From the NCBI GenBank assembly GCA_030374765.1, contig JARGXX010000084.1, positions 1 to 64,000 on the forward strand: a DNA stretch of 64,000 bases, given 5' to 3'. The DNA is from Agarophyton chilense. Taxonomy: Eukaryota; Rhodophyta; Florideophyceae; Gracilariales; Gracilariaceae. The notes beneath the pieces were generated by a model. It did no database searches. It was given only the letters and a program-made list of their open reading frames with translations, and was not told where the DNA came from. Every line of letters starts with the position of its first letter. Position 1 is the first letter of the stretch. Shown one piece after another: positions 21,583 through 33,720 of this stretch. The translations under genes and the position numbers were made by a program.

Positions 21583-22535
21583 ATGCAATGTGCTGGAGTC
21601 GACCGATCAATTCCGCAAAATTCCGCTAAACGCGGCGTCTTGAACCAGACGACTTCTTTAGAAGGATCTGTTTCGATCGACCCTCGCGATCTCTATTCGG
21701 TTATATGGTCCCAAACCAGAATGTGGATATTGATGCCATCCGCGAGATCAACCGATGTGGTCGGTAAGTTCTTTTCTCACTTTTGTATTCCCATGTCGGG
21801 TCATGTAGAGGCCTTAATATTGAGATCTTTCATGTGGTCACATATTACGGGTCTCACCTCTTCGATTAATCTCAGTCTGGACCATGGTCTGTGGTCTTAT
21901 CCAAATGAGCTGTCCGCTGTGCAGTACACATTCTCAGGGAGGCTCACGACCAGTATTGAAGGTGGTCCCTCCAGTTGCGGCTTTGTGCTGCGATCTGAGC
22001 GTTAGATCTGAGCATCCTACTTGATGGTAAAACCACTGCAGAGACGCTGGCAGGACTTTTCGAATATATCGATCATGTTCACTGGACTGCAGTGCTATTC
22101 ACACAAAGTGTTTGGTCTTCTAGAGGACGGGCACAAGAACTATCACCAGGACGGCTAAGTACGCTTGCGGGAGGCTTTTCGCACGTCAACTCTTGGGAGG
22201 GGTACAAAATCTCTGCGGAAGAGTCGGACGACTTCCGACTTGCGCCGAGGCATATCTCCGATGTGCACGCGACATGTGTTTTCGACGCGGACGAGTACTA
22301 CCACGTCTACGACGGTGAAGATCTTATGGTTGATAACGAACACGATGAGTTGATGGAGAACTCCATAGATTTAGTTAATGAACCCAGTGTGCTGGCACAA
22401 ACTTCATCGTTGGCTCTATACGTCCCATTCGTGTATCTGGATGATTCCGCTGAGGAGGCTTATATGCCTGCCACTGTTTTCAATAAAATGTACATCGGAA
22501 ATTCGTCATGGGAGATCCGTATCAGTCATATTTGA
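21583..22535 (+). mobile_element. Relic of the chromoviral antisense accessory ORF
   Basis: Plus-strand stretches whose peptides follow the accessory block of element 1 in the same order: a WSVVL ... AV ... REAHDQY segment near 21.89 kb, a LDLSILLDG ... DHVHWTAVLF segment near 22.0-22.1 kb, and DADEYYHVYDGEDL near 22.29 kb, followed by an acidic tail. Nucleotide identity to element 1 is roughly 70 percent by eye in the best part. No LTR or pol could be tied to this copy; it may belong to the outer end of element 3 or to a lost element. Broken. Confidence 0.6.
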
Positions 22536-22539
22536 ACCA

Positions 22540-24870
22540 TTCATGTACTGTTTCTAAACATTTGACTGTTTTACAAGCCCACTATCCTGCTAAAAACCGT
22601 AATTTAGTTCATACTTAAAGCAGGAATAAAGTAGCGCATAACTTTTTAACACTTCATCATAACGTTTCTAAGTCATTAAAGAGTTATAAACGATATTTAG
22701 TTGATTTTTCTTCAGGTATGCCATCTAAAACCATCCCAGATGGTTAACCAAAGTAGTTTTTTACAAAACTCAAATTGTTTTGCACTTTTCGTTCTAATTA
22801 AAAGTTGTAGAAATCTGGTCCGTCCATATTCACATTTTTTGTCTAAAACATTCTCTTTTTCTCATACTCTTTTTTTTAATGAGTCTTTTCTGAGAAACAA
22901 AACGCACGTTTGCATTTATGGTGCGTTTTCAAAAAAAGACTCTTTTGTTGTTGTATAGTTGAACCACTTTTGACTTTTTAATTAGCCTCATATTTTAGAA
23001 CATTTTACATTCTAATACAGTTTTGTTGCTATCATTCTTGCACGATGATGTGTCACAGAACAGATAAAGCTTACTTCCACGCGTTTTTGTGTTAGAAAAG
23101 AATGCTGTATGGCTCAAACATTTCTTGAATTCATACCAAACAGATTTTTTGACTTAGTTGTGTGTTTTTGGGGGTTGTATTTGTTTTTGCGCTAGAAAAG
23201 TTGTTGTCATGCCTTTGTGGTCCAATCTAACAATTTTCATATGTTTTTGGCGAGGTAAAGGCGGTACACAAATCATAATGGAGTTTTATATCGTATAAAG
23301 GATATCTTTAAGAAACAAGTTATCTGGCTTGAAAAGGTTTTATTCGGTGAGAAATTGGCTCTACAGCACAGAAAACAACATTTTTGCCCGGTTTGAGGAA
23401 GGGATACGTTTCTGAAACGCACTATATTCAAAACTAGTTATTAGGGGTGGCTTGAGCTATTCTTATAGTGTATTTTCCGATTTGTCAGTGTTCTATCGAT
23501 CGAATTTAAGAAAAGCCGATCTTCAATTGTGGTGTATATGCCGTTTTCAATGTGTTTCAGAAGCCTCCTGGTTCCTTTATCCTCCACCTCTGCAATTTAG
23601 GCATCACTACTGTGATGTGGCTGGGACATTTTGATCCTTGCTGGGATTACCGTTTGCGTTGTTCGTTGATACTGTTCCACTTTTGAACGTGAGAAGTGTT
23701 CTATCTGTTTGAACGAGTCTGCGTTGGACGAACGAAAACTGTACCAGTGGAGGAGATACTGAATATATCCATCCAGATGTTAGTAATGCTCCACGATGTG
23801 GTCCAGAAGGAACTCTTGTTCGTAGTCTTTCCGTCCATGCCGTGTTTGTATCATATCACCAAGTGGGTTAGTTTCCGCAACTGCTTTTGGCTCGTTATGT
23901 CACTCTTTTAAAGGATCTGAGGTTTAGTACTGCCTAGCCTTGGTTCTGCGGGGGAGATCTTACCGGGTTCTAGGACGTTTCCGCCGCTGCGCGTATGAAT
24001 TCCCGAGTCACAGTGTTAACCAACTTTTCGAATTTGGTTGTGTGCCCAGGGGACTTCACGAAGTGATATCTTCGAATTTATGGGCTTGAATTGGATGCTG
24101 AGGTAAGTTTTGTGTGAGTCTTCGCTCAGAGAAACGCTATCCAATCTTTACGATTAGCTTCTGGGTTGTGCTCGGCGATTTTGCGTTGGATTATCCGTCT
24201 TGGCGGTGGTGAACTTGACGACGAGTTTGTTTGCACTACAGCGCCCCGTGCATTGATACGTTGGCCGCCTTTTGCGGTGATTGACGCATCTTTAGAGCCA
24301 GCTATCGTGTCATCACGTGTGTTTGTAACCGATGGCTGGGCGTGCTCCGCGCCGTATGGTGTTCCACCTCCTTACATATTCTGTCACAACGTGTTTTACG
24401 ATCACAGAGAACCATCCTACATGTCGTATAGTGGCAGGAGACAAGACAGTAGCATACCCCAGAGGTGATTGCACGGCACTCCAGAGGTGGCTTGGAGCCG
24501 AAACGCAATTCAAACAACGACCGGTAAACCTTTCTTTTATCTGTAAAAAATACGAATAACGGCAATTTGAAGAAGAATGAGTCCTATACGAATTACAATA
24601 TCTAAACTTAGTCGAGCTCTCTAGGCATTTTCTTTGTTTTTGAAGAGAAGTAAACGCAAACAAACGAGGGAAACCCAGCGAAATGGCCTCAAGACCACTA
24701 AAAAAGAAAGTTCTTGCTAATTTGAATGGCATCTGTAGGTAATTATAGTGCGTACGAAGTCATAGTCCAATTTAATATACCGGTGGATCTCCAACGAATC
24801 CAACAAAAACTAAAAACGGAGCCGAACGCTCAATATAAAAAAAATTTCAAGAGGTCTTAAGTACAATATC
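22540..24870. other. AT-rich DNA, no gene recognised
   Basis: Runs of T and A with short open stretches. A 100-codon plus-strand stretch (24,166-24,468) and an overlapping 139-codon minus-strand stretch (24,313-24,732) lack family motifs. If the 21.6-22.5 kb relic belongs to element 3, an integrase would be expected here, but none was convincing. Contains the dispersed repeat at 23.25-23.43 kb. Confidence 0.45.
23250..23426. repeat. Dispersed repeat, copy A (terminal-repeat-like end)
   Basis: Aligns by eye over about 175 bases with 48,245-48,419. Shared blocks are AGGCGGT.CAC, GTATAAAGGATAT, GGCTCTACAG.ACA and, at the right end, GAAACGCACT. Read on the minus strand the end is TATAGTGCGTTTCAGAAAC, which looks like a Tc1/mariner-type terminus beside a TA dinucleotide. 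Confidence 0.65.
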
Positions 24871-24889
24871 TACATAAAGCAACCTGTGA

Positions 24890-25510
24890 ACAGTGAGCAA
24901 AATGAAACACCAGCAAGGATTAAAGCTATTTCGTTTAAAAAAAATTCTGAGGAAAAAAAGTTTAACCTACATGGGGCAGGAAGATTGACTTACTGTTGGC
25001 CCGATTAAGAGAAATAACCAGGTCGTTTTGCTACTTGACAAAATGGGGGTAGATCCGTGGAGGTGTGGGACAATATACCCATTTATGGAGTGTCTAGGCC
25101 AAGGTTTATTTGTGGCCACCAGAATGCTGTAATTTATTGCGACACATTAAAACAGGGATCGTTGCTGTTTGTAGCTAGAGCGTTTGAAGAATCCTCCCGC
25201 TACCTTCCCCAACAGGACAGCGGGTCAATTTATACTACAATCTATACACAGGACCGTCTACTACAAAAGCTCATTGCCGTGCAATCAAGGCCAGCAAAGT
25301 ACCCTGATCGAAATATGCCAGAAAACGTTTGGGGTGATGGCCCGTAAAATGTGCGCGGGATATATAAACAGTTTCAATCTTTGGAGGACCTGCAACGAAC
25401 TATGTGAATGGTATGGGATAACTTGGACACTGTTTTCTCTCTTAAGTATTATAAAAAGAGTAAAGGACGTCTCTTTGCTTTCATAGACGCTAAAAAGACG
25501 CTACATTCAA
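24890..25510 (+). pseudogene. Tc1/mariner-type (DD34E) transposase relic
   Basis: Plus-strand peptide follows the catalytic core of Tc1-like transposases. The first block reads NSEEKKFNLHG where the family has FSDEKKFNLDG, so the first catalytic Asp is a Glu here; three in-frame stops follow before GGRSVEVWDNIPIYG (family GGGSVMVWG.I...G). Next come NAVIYCDTL and QQDSGSIYT (second Asp, family QQDNA..H), then PAKYPDRNMPENVWG, whose Glu is exactly 34 residues after the Asp, the DD34E spacing. A further stretch, SLEDLQRT...VWD, matches the C-terminal helix region. The frame changes near 25,345. No N-terminal paired-type domain or terminal inverted repeats were identified. A dead copy. Confidence 0.78.
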
Positions 25511-26150
25511 TTTGAGTAGTTTTCAATAAGCCCTAAACAAGCATTGTGCACTTTCAATTTTCGCGGAGTAGATTACTTTTGCTGCAATGGTTTATTCTTT
25601 TAAGAAAGTGTGTCGTGTGTTTGATGGTTGTGATGACTGCGCTGTTCTCTTGGGACAGGTAAGAATTTCAGATAATATTCTCTTTGCTTTCACAGGGTTT
25701 GACAAAAGCGACATGGGTTGAAATGGACGGTTGTTGCGAATTAATTTTCGGGGAGAGTTTTCCTGTTCAATAATCCTATATAGATTGAATTATTCTCATT
25801 GGAAAAGCTTAGCATCTTTCACATGGTCGATATATTGTCTCCTTTCTATGTAGCTGTGGTTTGCTATATTTTAAAGAACTGAAAGAAGTGAAAATTGCCT
25901 TCGAACGTCAATGGATGAATGTTTGCGGGGCGTCTAGCTCTCTTGAGGAGACCAGTAGTTTGACAAAGATGTTCTTAAGGACTTCTACGTTTCCCATTCA
26001 ATATATTTTTAGCCATTTATAGCGAATCGGCACTGCAATATAGGAGTACTAGAGTCAGATATCGAATTCGTTGGGCTCATCACCACGAGATAGCTCCCGG
26101 ATTCGGACTGCTTCGCTGCAGCTCGTGGGACTCATTTCACTATGTTTGAG
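25510..26150. other. No gene recognised
   Basis: Mixed sequence between the Tc1-type relic and the outer part of element 3. A GGTAAG at about 25,658 and TTTCACAG near 25,696 would suit a very short intron, but no coding frame on either side supports one. Confidence 0.35.
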
Positions 26151-27292
26151 ATACTTTTCCTGACCGAGTTTCAAACTTATTTCATATACAGAAAGCGAAA
26201 GCTGAATGGTTTTGAGTTCATTTGCAGTTACATGCCAAGTATCATGGGGCTTACTCCGAGTTAGACTTCAAATGAACTCTTCACGGCCTCTAAAAAGCCG
26301 GTCTTGCAAAGAGTCACTAAGAGTATGAACCAAAAATCGAGCCCATAGGCACTCCCCCTGGTGCACTTCTAGAGTGATACTGTAGTCTACTACTCTACAA
26401 TGGGGTCTAAATTTGGAATCTGGAAAGTTGCCATCATACGAAAAGCCCTACTGTTCTTCATCCTGCTCTCCTGAGGACAGCAAAAATCGATACCTGAGCA
26501 TTCACGTGGCTAACATCGACGTAAGATTGGTTTCGAGGGTCACCGCATTTCTAGAACTTCGCCAAATGGGCTTCACCCCACCTATTTCCGATTCAGTTTT
26601 TGGTGTAGGCAGATGTCCTTTGGACCTCACTGCATTAAGATCTTTCCATAGAATCTTTAATGGCCTCTTTCGTACAAATGCAGACTGCCGTCGCCGAACC
26701 TCGCCAAGAAACAGTTGATATGCTCTTCAACGAAATACAGGCCTTATGGTCTTAACACCACACTTTCTGGTCATTAACTACCAGTCAGAAGGCCTCGATC
26801 GTCTAAATCTTCTGTAAAGGCATTGATAGAGATCATGCCTAATCCCGAACCACAAAAGATGTCAGGTAGAAGCCGGTGAAGCCAATTAGCCTTCTCCATG
26901 ACCTGAAATCAGTAGAGCATGTAATCCTTAGGCATAAAAAGAAACCGCTTCGTAATAAACATATATCGGATTTCGAACACAGCTATTGCCACGATGGTTG
27001 GTTAAATATGCGTTGCAAGTAATTGAGAAGTGTTCTATAGATGCTAGGTTGAAGTAGAGCGGTCGTTGTAACCGAAGAAGCGAAAATTGTCTCATTACAT
27101 CACGTCTGCCATCTGAATGATGATAGAGAACAAGACGCCTTGCGTTTGTAATGGCTCCCCATCTAACATGGCCACTGGGTTTACAAGAGGGACGATGTAT
27201 TTAAGGTCTTATCGGCGGCTCGATTTACCGTCATCCGGCTCGTGCTCTAAATGTCTGCCCCTTTAAACCTACCCCCTCTTCACCATGGTGGC
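26150..27292 (-). mobile_element. Element 3, outer part: decayed RT/RNase H region
   Basis: Minus-strand peptides carry weak gypsy pol traces in the expected order leftward from the nested element: a VNRAADKT-like block, a GLGMISINAFTEDLDD block resembling the G.....Y..F...F motif after RT, and a YSITL...GECLWA block like the RNase H YS.TE.E.LA..WA. The order continues the RT that is cut at 37,612 on the far side of element 2. Heavily worn, older than element 2. The assignment rests on weak similarity. Confidence 0.4.
27288..27292. repeat. Candidate target-site duplication of element 2 (GTGGC)
   Basis: GTGGC abuts the left LTR of element 2 and is found again at 37,616-37,620, four bases beyond the right LTR's TTCA end. 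Five bases is the usual duplication for this group. The four-base offset leaves some doubt. Confidence 0.5.
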
Positions 27293-27738
27293 TAGTACGG
27301 CAACGACTGGTGGGTCAGCGTACTGGTTTCAACCTGAGGTAGCGTGGTAGAGCGGGTCCTAAGGTCCGTACCCTTAACAGTGGCACTTCCAGAGTACTTG
27401 GTGCAATGTGTTGGCGTTTACTGCGTAATACTACAGGTTGGACCTACGAAAACGATGGCTTGAAGACCAATTGGTGGAACTAATGTACCAAAAAGGGTAG
27501 TTTAGTATCATAACGGTGCCTACCCGATTCTAGGGGAAAATTGTAACTCGAGCTCAGTAAATATAAATGGCAAGGCACTGAGATCTCCCATGCACTGTTA
27601 GGCTATTCTATCGTAACTAAATAAAATTAAATAATTCTCTAAATATGTCCAGCTGAGATCGACCAGTCCACGTGGCGTCTGTAAGATTCTTTAGGCCCTG
27701 GCGGCTTACAGAACTCAACCGTTATCGTTGCTCCTTCA
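27293..27738 (-). repeat. 3' LTR of element 2
   Basis: Pairs with 37,168-37,611; shared blocks include TGGGTCAGC, CAGAGTACTTGGTGCAATG and CCACGTGGCGTC. Its inner end CTCCTTCA is followed by the polypurine-tract complement TATCTCCCTCCTTAG. It contains a tRNA-like segment at 27,338-27,384. Confidence 0.88.
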
Positions 27739-27740
27739 CA

Positions 27741-30290
27741 TATCTCCCTCCTTAGGGTTCTACCGTCGAGGCGAAGTCCAAACTGCCTCACACCTTCCTG
27801 GAGGTCTGTTCCTAATTGAACCTACAGGTGAATCCAAATCTTTCCTTCAGTTTCAGAACCTCATGATCATCAGCGCTCTAAGGGCATGGACACAAGCGGC
27901 GCCGTGTCCGGCATCTCGACGTGCCATGACCAATATGGGAGACGTGGGAGCTTAGTGTCTCTCGTTACCATTAGGCGCGACAAGGTTTCGCACCGCCACC
28001 ATCTTCGGGGATAGGAGTACGTATGAGCTGACCCTTTGCGACAGGTTGGCATTTAATTCGCTTATGGTACCGTACTCACACCGAGGGGTCCATCGCCGCC
28101 TTACCTATTCTCCGCTTTTCCTTCGGTGACTCTATGCGCTTCGTCCACCGTGAACCACAGTGATCAGCCAGGCCGATTCAGTTCCATCCGTTCTTCTTCT
28201 CGTCGTGGTATTCCTCAATTGGTCGCGCGCGATGCCAAACTCACCTTATAAGTCCGTCGGACACGCCACTCTCTCTCAGGACTTTGTCGCTTCCGTCGGC
28301 TCCCCTAGTCATTTCCCGACGAAACAACCTGTGGGCAGCGACGCCATGGCTTCAAAAAACCAAGTGGGAAGCTTTTCTGAATACCAAGTGGCGTTTTAGC
28401 GCCTAGAGGACCGCTACGACCATACCATCGGACGAAACCCGCTGGCAATGCGCCATGGTATTCTGCCGACCTCTGAGGAAGAATACCAGAAGGTTTGTCA
28501 CGTTTATCTCGACGCCCGGAGGTTCGCTCAGATCCCCGATTTCCGGAGGGGCAAAAAGAACCCTCACAACGTCTCATGGTATAACCGTTGGTTGCAATGT
28601 TCTGTGAATTCGCGTTCGGCCACGCCCTGTTGTACCCTCATCCAGGCCGACATGCCGTATGTCCGTTGTGAGGAGTAAGCCGAGTACCAGTTCAGGGTGA
28701 ACAAATTCCTTTCGGATCTATACGAGGACTTCATTTTGCCTCACGTGAGCTTTCCTCGAGCGGGTCACAACCTCTTGGCGCTCATGTGCTTCAGACTGCC
28801 GTATGACCGCCTGTTTTGGATGTCCAATATGGTGTGTTGGAACGAGATTCATGATCCGGATGATCGTTTGCGTCAATCCCTGGAGTTCTTCTTCTGTTTG
28901 AACCAAGGTGATTTTCAAGACATGGGCGTAGACAGGCATCCTTCACTATACTTATCGCTTCCCCGCCTGCATGAGAACCAATGGGGTCTATAATAGCCTA
29001 ACTCGCTGCTCTTTTTGGATCCCACGCCGTCCATAGTGTCGTATCATTCGTCCCATCTTATGGGCGATGACAATGCCCGAAGGTCTTGGGTGCCCTGGCA
29101 GGTACTCTTCGTTGAGTTCGGCGTGATGTTTCTTATGGCCTTATTGGATACCCCGAAGTATGGAGTCCGTTATAACGTCCGTTCGGATGATTGGAGGGTA
29201 TGGCACGACGAGAACATACCCGGTGCTAGAGGTCGTTTAATCCCGTTTCCGGACATCATAATCCGTTTCCGAAGGAACATGGGTATCCAGAATATCGTCC
29301 GTGGGACCCAGTTTGCCGTCAAGGAGACCAAAACCCTTTTGGATCATGTCGAAAAGGTGGAGTGGAGCAGGACTCCTGGGTTCCTTTGGTATGATCACGA
29401 TACCGACTCGTTCACGCCGATTCCGCTACATCCGCAGGGTCGGATTGACACTCTCTCCTATCTTGCCAAGCCTTTGAGGATTGAACCATCGGAAATTACG
29501 GGGCATACTGTGCAGGACTAATACCCGAAGGCCAATGGTTTTGATCCCCTATGCTTGGAGCCTGATTTTGAGGCCACGCCGTTGGTTATTGCTGGTATGT
29601 ACGATAGAGAGTCCTTCTGTGAAGATCATTTCGTCATACCCACGGAGGGCATCAATCCTCCGGTCGAGTTCAATTTTGTGTTGCCGACCGCCTCCCCTCC
29701 TCCAGCTCCTCCAAGCGCTGCTCCTCAGGATGAACTCTCATGAGCCGCCTGTTGCCCAAGTGGACATCCCTCTTGGAGAGATTACTGTCGAAGCCACACA
29801 TTCTATGGGTGATCCGATGGCTCAGACGTCCACTGCGGGCGTCGACATCGTGCCGTCTTTTCCACTGCCGCATTTTCCCGCTTCGATCCCGGCTGCAGCC
29901 GCGGATCTCCGTCATGTCTGCCATACCGATGGTATAACTGCATCGATAGACATTGTGACAGTCCTGAGAGAATCTTGCTCCTCGGTGCGTGGCTCGGCGC
30001 GCTACGCCTCGATTGTCCAGCAGCGTGAAGATTTGAAGACTACTATGGTCAATCTTTTGCAGCAGAATGCACAAATGATGTCCCAGAAGGTTATTCCCGA
30101 CTTGGATGCCCGGAATGGTATATATTTGAGGAACCAGGAGGCTTCCAAGGGTGACAATAGTTCCACAGGTGAATCTCCGCCGAAGAAGCCTGCTCGGCTC
30201 GCTGGTGCTGCTCCTATTGGTACAGTATGCTCCTGGGGTGATGCTAGCTCCGGTTTCGGTCCTGCATGTTCCAATGAGGCCTAAGGGGCT
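27741..30290 (+). mobile_element. Antisense accessory ORF block of element 2
   Basis: Plus-strand open stretches fill the space between the 3' LTR and the end of pol, as in element 1. Peptides include RHGILPTSEEEYQKV (28.45 kb), NKFLSDLYEDFILPHVSFPR (28.70 kb), RRSWVPWQVLFVEFGVM (29.08 kb), VEKVEWSRTPG (29.35 kb) and YDRESFCEDHFV (29.60 kb), followed by a Pro-rich then Gln-rich tail with a possible helical segment. The W-rich, V-x-W and aromatic/acidic motifs fall in the same order as in element 1, at low identity. No known family recognised. Broken. Confidence 0.5.
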
Positions 30291-30599
30291 ACCCCTGCGC
30301 CGCCCCAGTGAGTCCTGTTGGTTTTTGGAGCGCTTTAGCGAACTTTGAGTTCATAGCAAGGGCTCTTAGGCTTCCGATAGTTAGTCAAATAAAGTAATTC
30401 TTGTCCTTTTCCAAAGTTTCTTCTGTAGTTCTCCAAAGTGCAAGCCCCGGGACACCGTCCGAACCTTTAGAGCTTCCCCAGGTCTTCTTCAGATGTCGCC
30501 TTATGACTGTCGCTGTTCCATGATGCGGGAGCTACGGTGGACCGTCGTTTTGGGAGGCGTATCGAGAGGCGTTTTGGGAAACGTTTTGGCTTTATTCGG

Positions 30600-32060
30600 G
30601 CCAATGGTTGCCCCCTCCTGAAGGCTGCGCTCCGTGCTGCCGATTTTGCGTTTATAGCTGGCGATGAAATTAGCCGGAATGGTTTGAATCTTTTGCTAAC
30701 GGTCTTCATTGAGAGTTTATGTAAACCATCGGACGCGATAGCGCACTATCACATCTTCTCTTCCACCGGCGGAGATGATTCGTTCAATATCTTAGTTCTG
30801 TTGGTGTTCCTCCACCGGAAGCAGAGTTTGGTTCAGATGGGCGAATCAATCGGATTCGGTTGAGAGAGATGGTTCATCGTCATTGGCAGTGACTAATGGG
30901 TCCATGGGGACAGTCATATCCGCGGATATTGCCTTAGAGGCTGTGGGGACCTGAGCGTCGACCTGAGGTCGTAGTGATTTCGTTGGGCCAGGGTGGCTGG
31001 TAATTTGGTGATTCGGGAGAGCTGGAGGCTCGTGTCACCCGATCAATAGGTACAGTGTCCTGTTGGCCGTCAAAAACTAACGTGATGGTATTTTGATTGG
31101 ACTTAAGCACTTTGTATGGTCCCGTAGGGCGGCGTAAGAGCTTCCGCGTATCGTCTTCGCGTTAATCACTGTTCTTTGGTGGCCGGTCCAGGTAAACCAA
31201 TTCTCCTCTCCCAAAGGTATGTGTGTTCCAAACGGCCTTTTCGAAAATGATCATGTGGCGCCGTTGGGCTTTGGTCAGTACAGCTATAGCCGATTGGATA
31301 ATGCGGTCGATGCGTCGGCCCGAGTAGCGCTTCGGCTTGGTAGGATTCATTCCTTCGCTTATGTCCTGGAGAATAATGGACTCCTGAAGGTCAACCGCTA
31401 TCGGCGGCGGTGCTCTCGTTAGCAACAAGTCGAACGGTGTTTTCCCCGTGGAAGCATGCCCCTGCGTGTTGTAGGCATAAACCAGTGGATCAACGTAGTC
31501 GTCCCAGTCCAACTGGTGCTCCGATACGTAGTGTGCCAATCGGTACAGAATGGTGCGGTTGAATAGTTTGGCTCGGCCATTTGCCTGCGGGTGGTACGCC
31601 ATGGTGGTCACATGTTCGATATTAAAGGTAGCACAAACGTGTGAGAAGAATTTGGATACAAACTGGCTGCCGTTATCCGTGAGGAGTTAGAGTGGCATGC
31701 CATATGGATATACTCTGTGGTACAAGAAGGCCGTGGCAACATCCTTGGCCGTTGTATTCCCTAGGGGTAAGACTCGGGTAAGTACGGTAAACCTATCTGT
31801 TATAACCAAAACAAACCGTTTCCCATGGGACGACTTAGGCAAATGCCCAAGTATATCCACTGCGACAAATTCCATCGGACCTGCGGCGGGGAAGAGCTTC
31901 AATTTGGCCTGATGGTTGGCGCGAGGTCCTCGAATTTGTGCGCACGATTTACAGTTCCGTGCGGTTTGCAATAGGTCCTGCGCCATTAGTGGCCAGCAGA
32001 ACAACTTCCTTAGGGTCTGGTACATTCGTCGGCCTCCAGGGTGACCAGCCAAGCGAGGGA
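30600..32060 (-). mobile_element. Element 2 integrase region with chromodomain-like tail
   Basis: Blocks AGHPGGRRMYQTL with CKSCAQ (zinc-binding head), VAVDILGHLPKS and LVITDRF (core) and YHPQANGRAKLFNR (core end) identify a gypsy integrase; a GPYKVLK-type segment follows. Near 30.7-30.8 kb weak traces (YRVRWF, then an IPANFI segment) resemble a chromodomain, less clear than in element 1. Confidence 0.8.
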
Positions 32061-32399
32061 AATGGACGAGTTATAGGAATTCCGCCCTTCGCGAATTTGG
32101 TAGTACCTGTTGGAGTGCGCCATCGAGCGGTGAGCGGCGACATAGAATTCCAAATCGGTCATAGTCGAACAGTTATTATGGGGTTCTTACCAATTTGGCT
32201 GTTTCCTTGCAGTACTCGTCTTCAACCTTCGCCTGTAGAAGTTCCTCAATAGTTATATGGAGGAGTTCTTTTTCCTCCGGGGCTATCGCATTAACCTGAG
32301 GTGGTGCCGAATTGGGCGGTACTGTCTCCCAGTTCAATAGTTATACTTCGTTCTCCTTTACCTCAGGATCATCTAATTGCACCTTAACCATAAGGTCAT

Positions 32400-33720
32400 C
32401 TATTTCCTTATAGTCCCGAGATTCATCGTCTGTAAAATGGGTAGGAATTAGGTCGTCCAATAGAGTTTCATCAGTTCCGTCGGTAGTGATTCGCGAGAAG
32501 GTGTCTGCTGCCTGGTGCTTGATGCCTGGCCTATAGGATATCTCATAGTCATATTCGCAGAGCCTGAGGCGCCACCTAGCGATGCGACTCGATGCATTGG
32601 TCTTATTGAGTAACCAGCGGAGTGAATCATGGTCTTTCGTAATGGTAATACTGGTTCCCTGGAGGTACGGACGGATGGTCAGTACAGACTATACGATGGC
32701 TAGACATTTCTTTTCGGTCGTACTGTAGTTTTGCTCCGCGCTGGTGAGCGTTCTACTCCGGTAGCCGATAGGTCGATAGTCTTTCGGTGACTCCTGTTCC
32801 TGTAGCAGTGCACAGCCCACTTGGACATCAGAGGCGTGTGTGTCCAGGACGAAAGGCATATTGGGCTTTGGTAAATCCAGTACGGGTGGGTTCAGCAATT
32901 TATCCTTTAGGGTCTGAAATGCCTGGTACTGGTCGTCGGTAAGGGCTTCGAACTCTGAAGGTGTTCCCTTTTTCAGCATCGCGTTGGGAGGGGCCAAGAA
33001 CTTGGAAAACCCTTGAAAGAACCGTCGGTAAACATTGCACAAGCCCACGAAGGATCGTAGTTCCGTGTGGGTCCTAGGAGGCTTAGGCTGGCAAATCGAA
33101 GTTTGGGGTCCGTGTGGATACCTTTAGCTTTCCTGGGAGAACGACGTGACCGAGATAGTCCACCGAGGCCTGGAAGAAAGCGCATTTGCATAGTTTCAGT
33201 GTTACTCCAGCGTCCTGTAAGATTGTAAGAACCTTCTTCATGTGGCGAAGGTGTTCCTTTACGGTCCGTGAGAAGATTATAACGTCATCCAAATAGACCA
33301 GGGCGGACTTCCATTTGACTCTGGACAGTATAATGTCCATTTCCCGTTTGAAAGTGGCTCGTGCATTCTTCAAACCAAAGGGCATGCGAGTAAATCGGAA
33401 CAGACCTCCATGGGTGGTAAAGGTTGTCAACATTTTCGCATCTTCGGCTACAGAGATTTTCCAGTATCTGGAGTTAGCTTCCAGTGTGGTAAATACGACA
33501 GCTTCGCCTAAGGAATCCAGACAGTCGTCCATGCGGGGTATCGGGTATGAGTCCCTATTGCTAACTGCGTTCAGCTTCCTGTAGTCGACACAAAACCTGA
33601 CGGAGCCATCTTTCTTCGCCACGAGGACAAGGGACATTGCACATTCGGAATGGATTGGAGGCGTCGGCTCTATTACTTGAGCTTTGCGCATCTTGTCCAT
33701 CTGGTCGGCGACAATTCCCT
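32400..33720 (-). mobile_element. Element 2 RT and RNase H region
   Basis: FCVDYRKLNAVSNRDSYPIP, MPFGLKNARATFKR and YLDDVIIFSRT are the RT signatures. They lead into GLCNVYRRFFQGF, VLDTHASDVQVGCALLQ and YSTTEKKCLAIV of the connection and RNase H. The order and spacing match element 1. Confidence 0.9.

Noticed and set aside
26340-26380. GVPMGSIFG-like peptide as a LINE or Penelope reverse transcriptase
   Set aside because: Another frame of the same bases fits a gypsy RNase H trace that continues element 3, which explains the region better.
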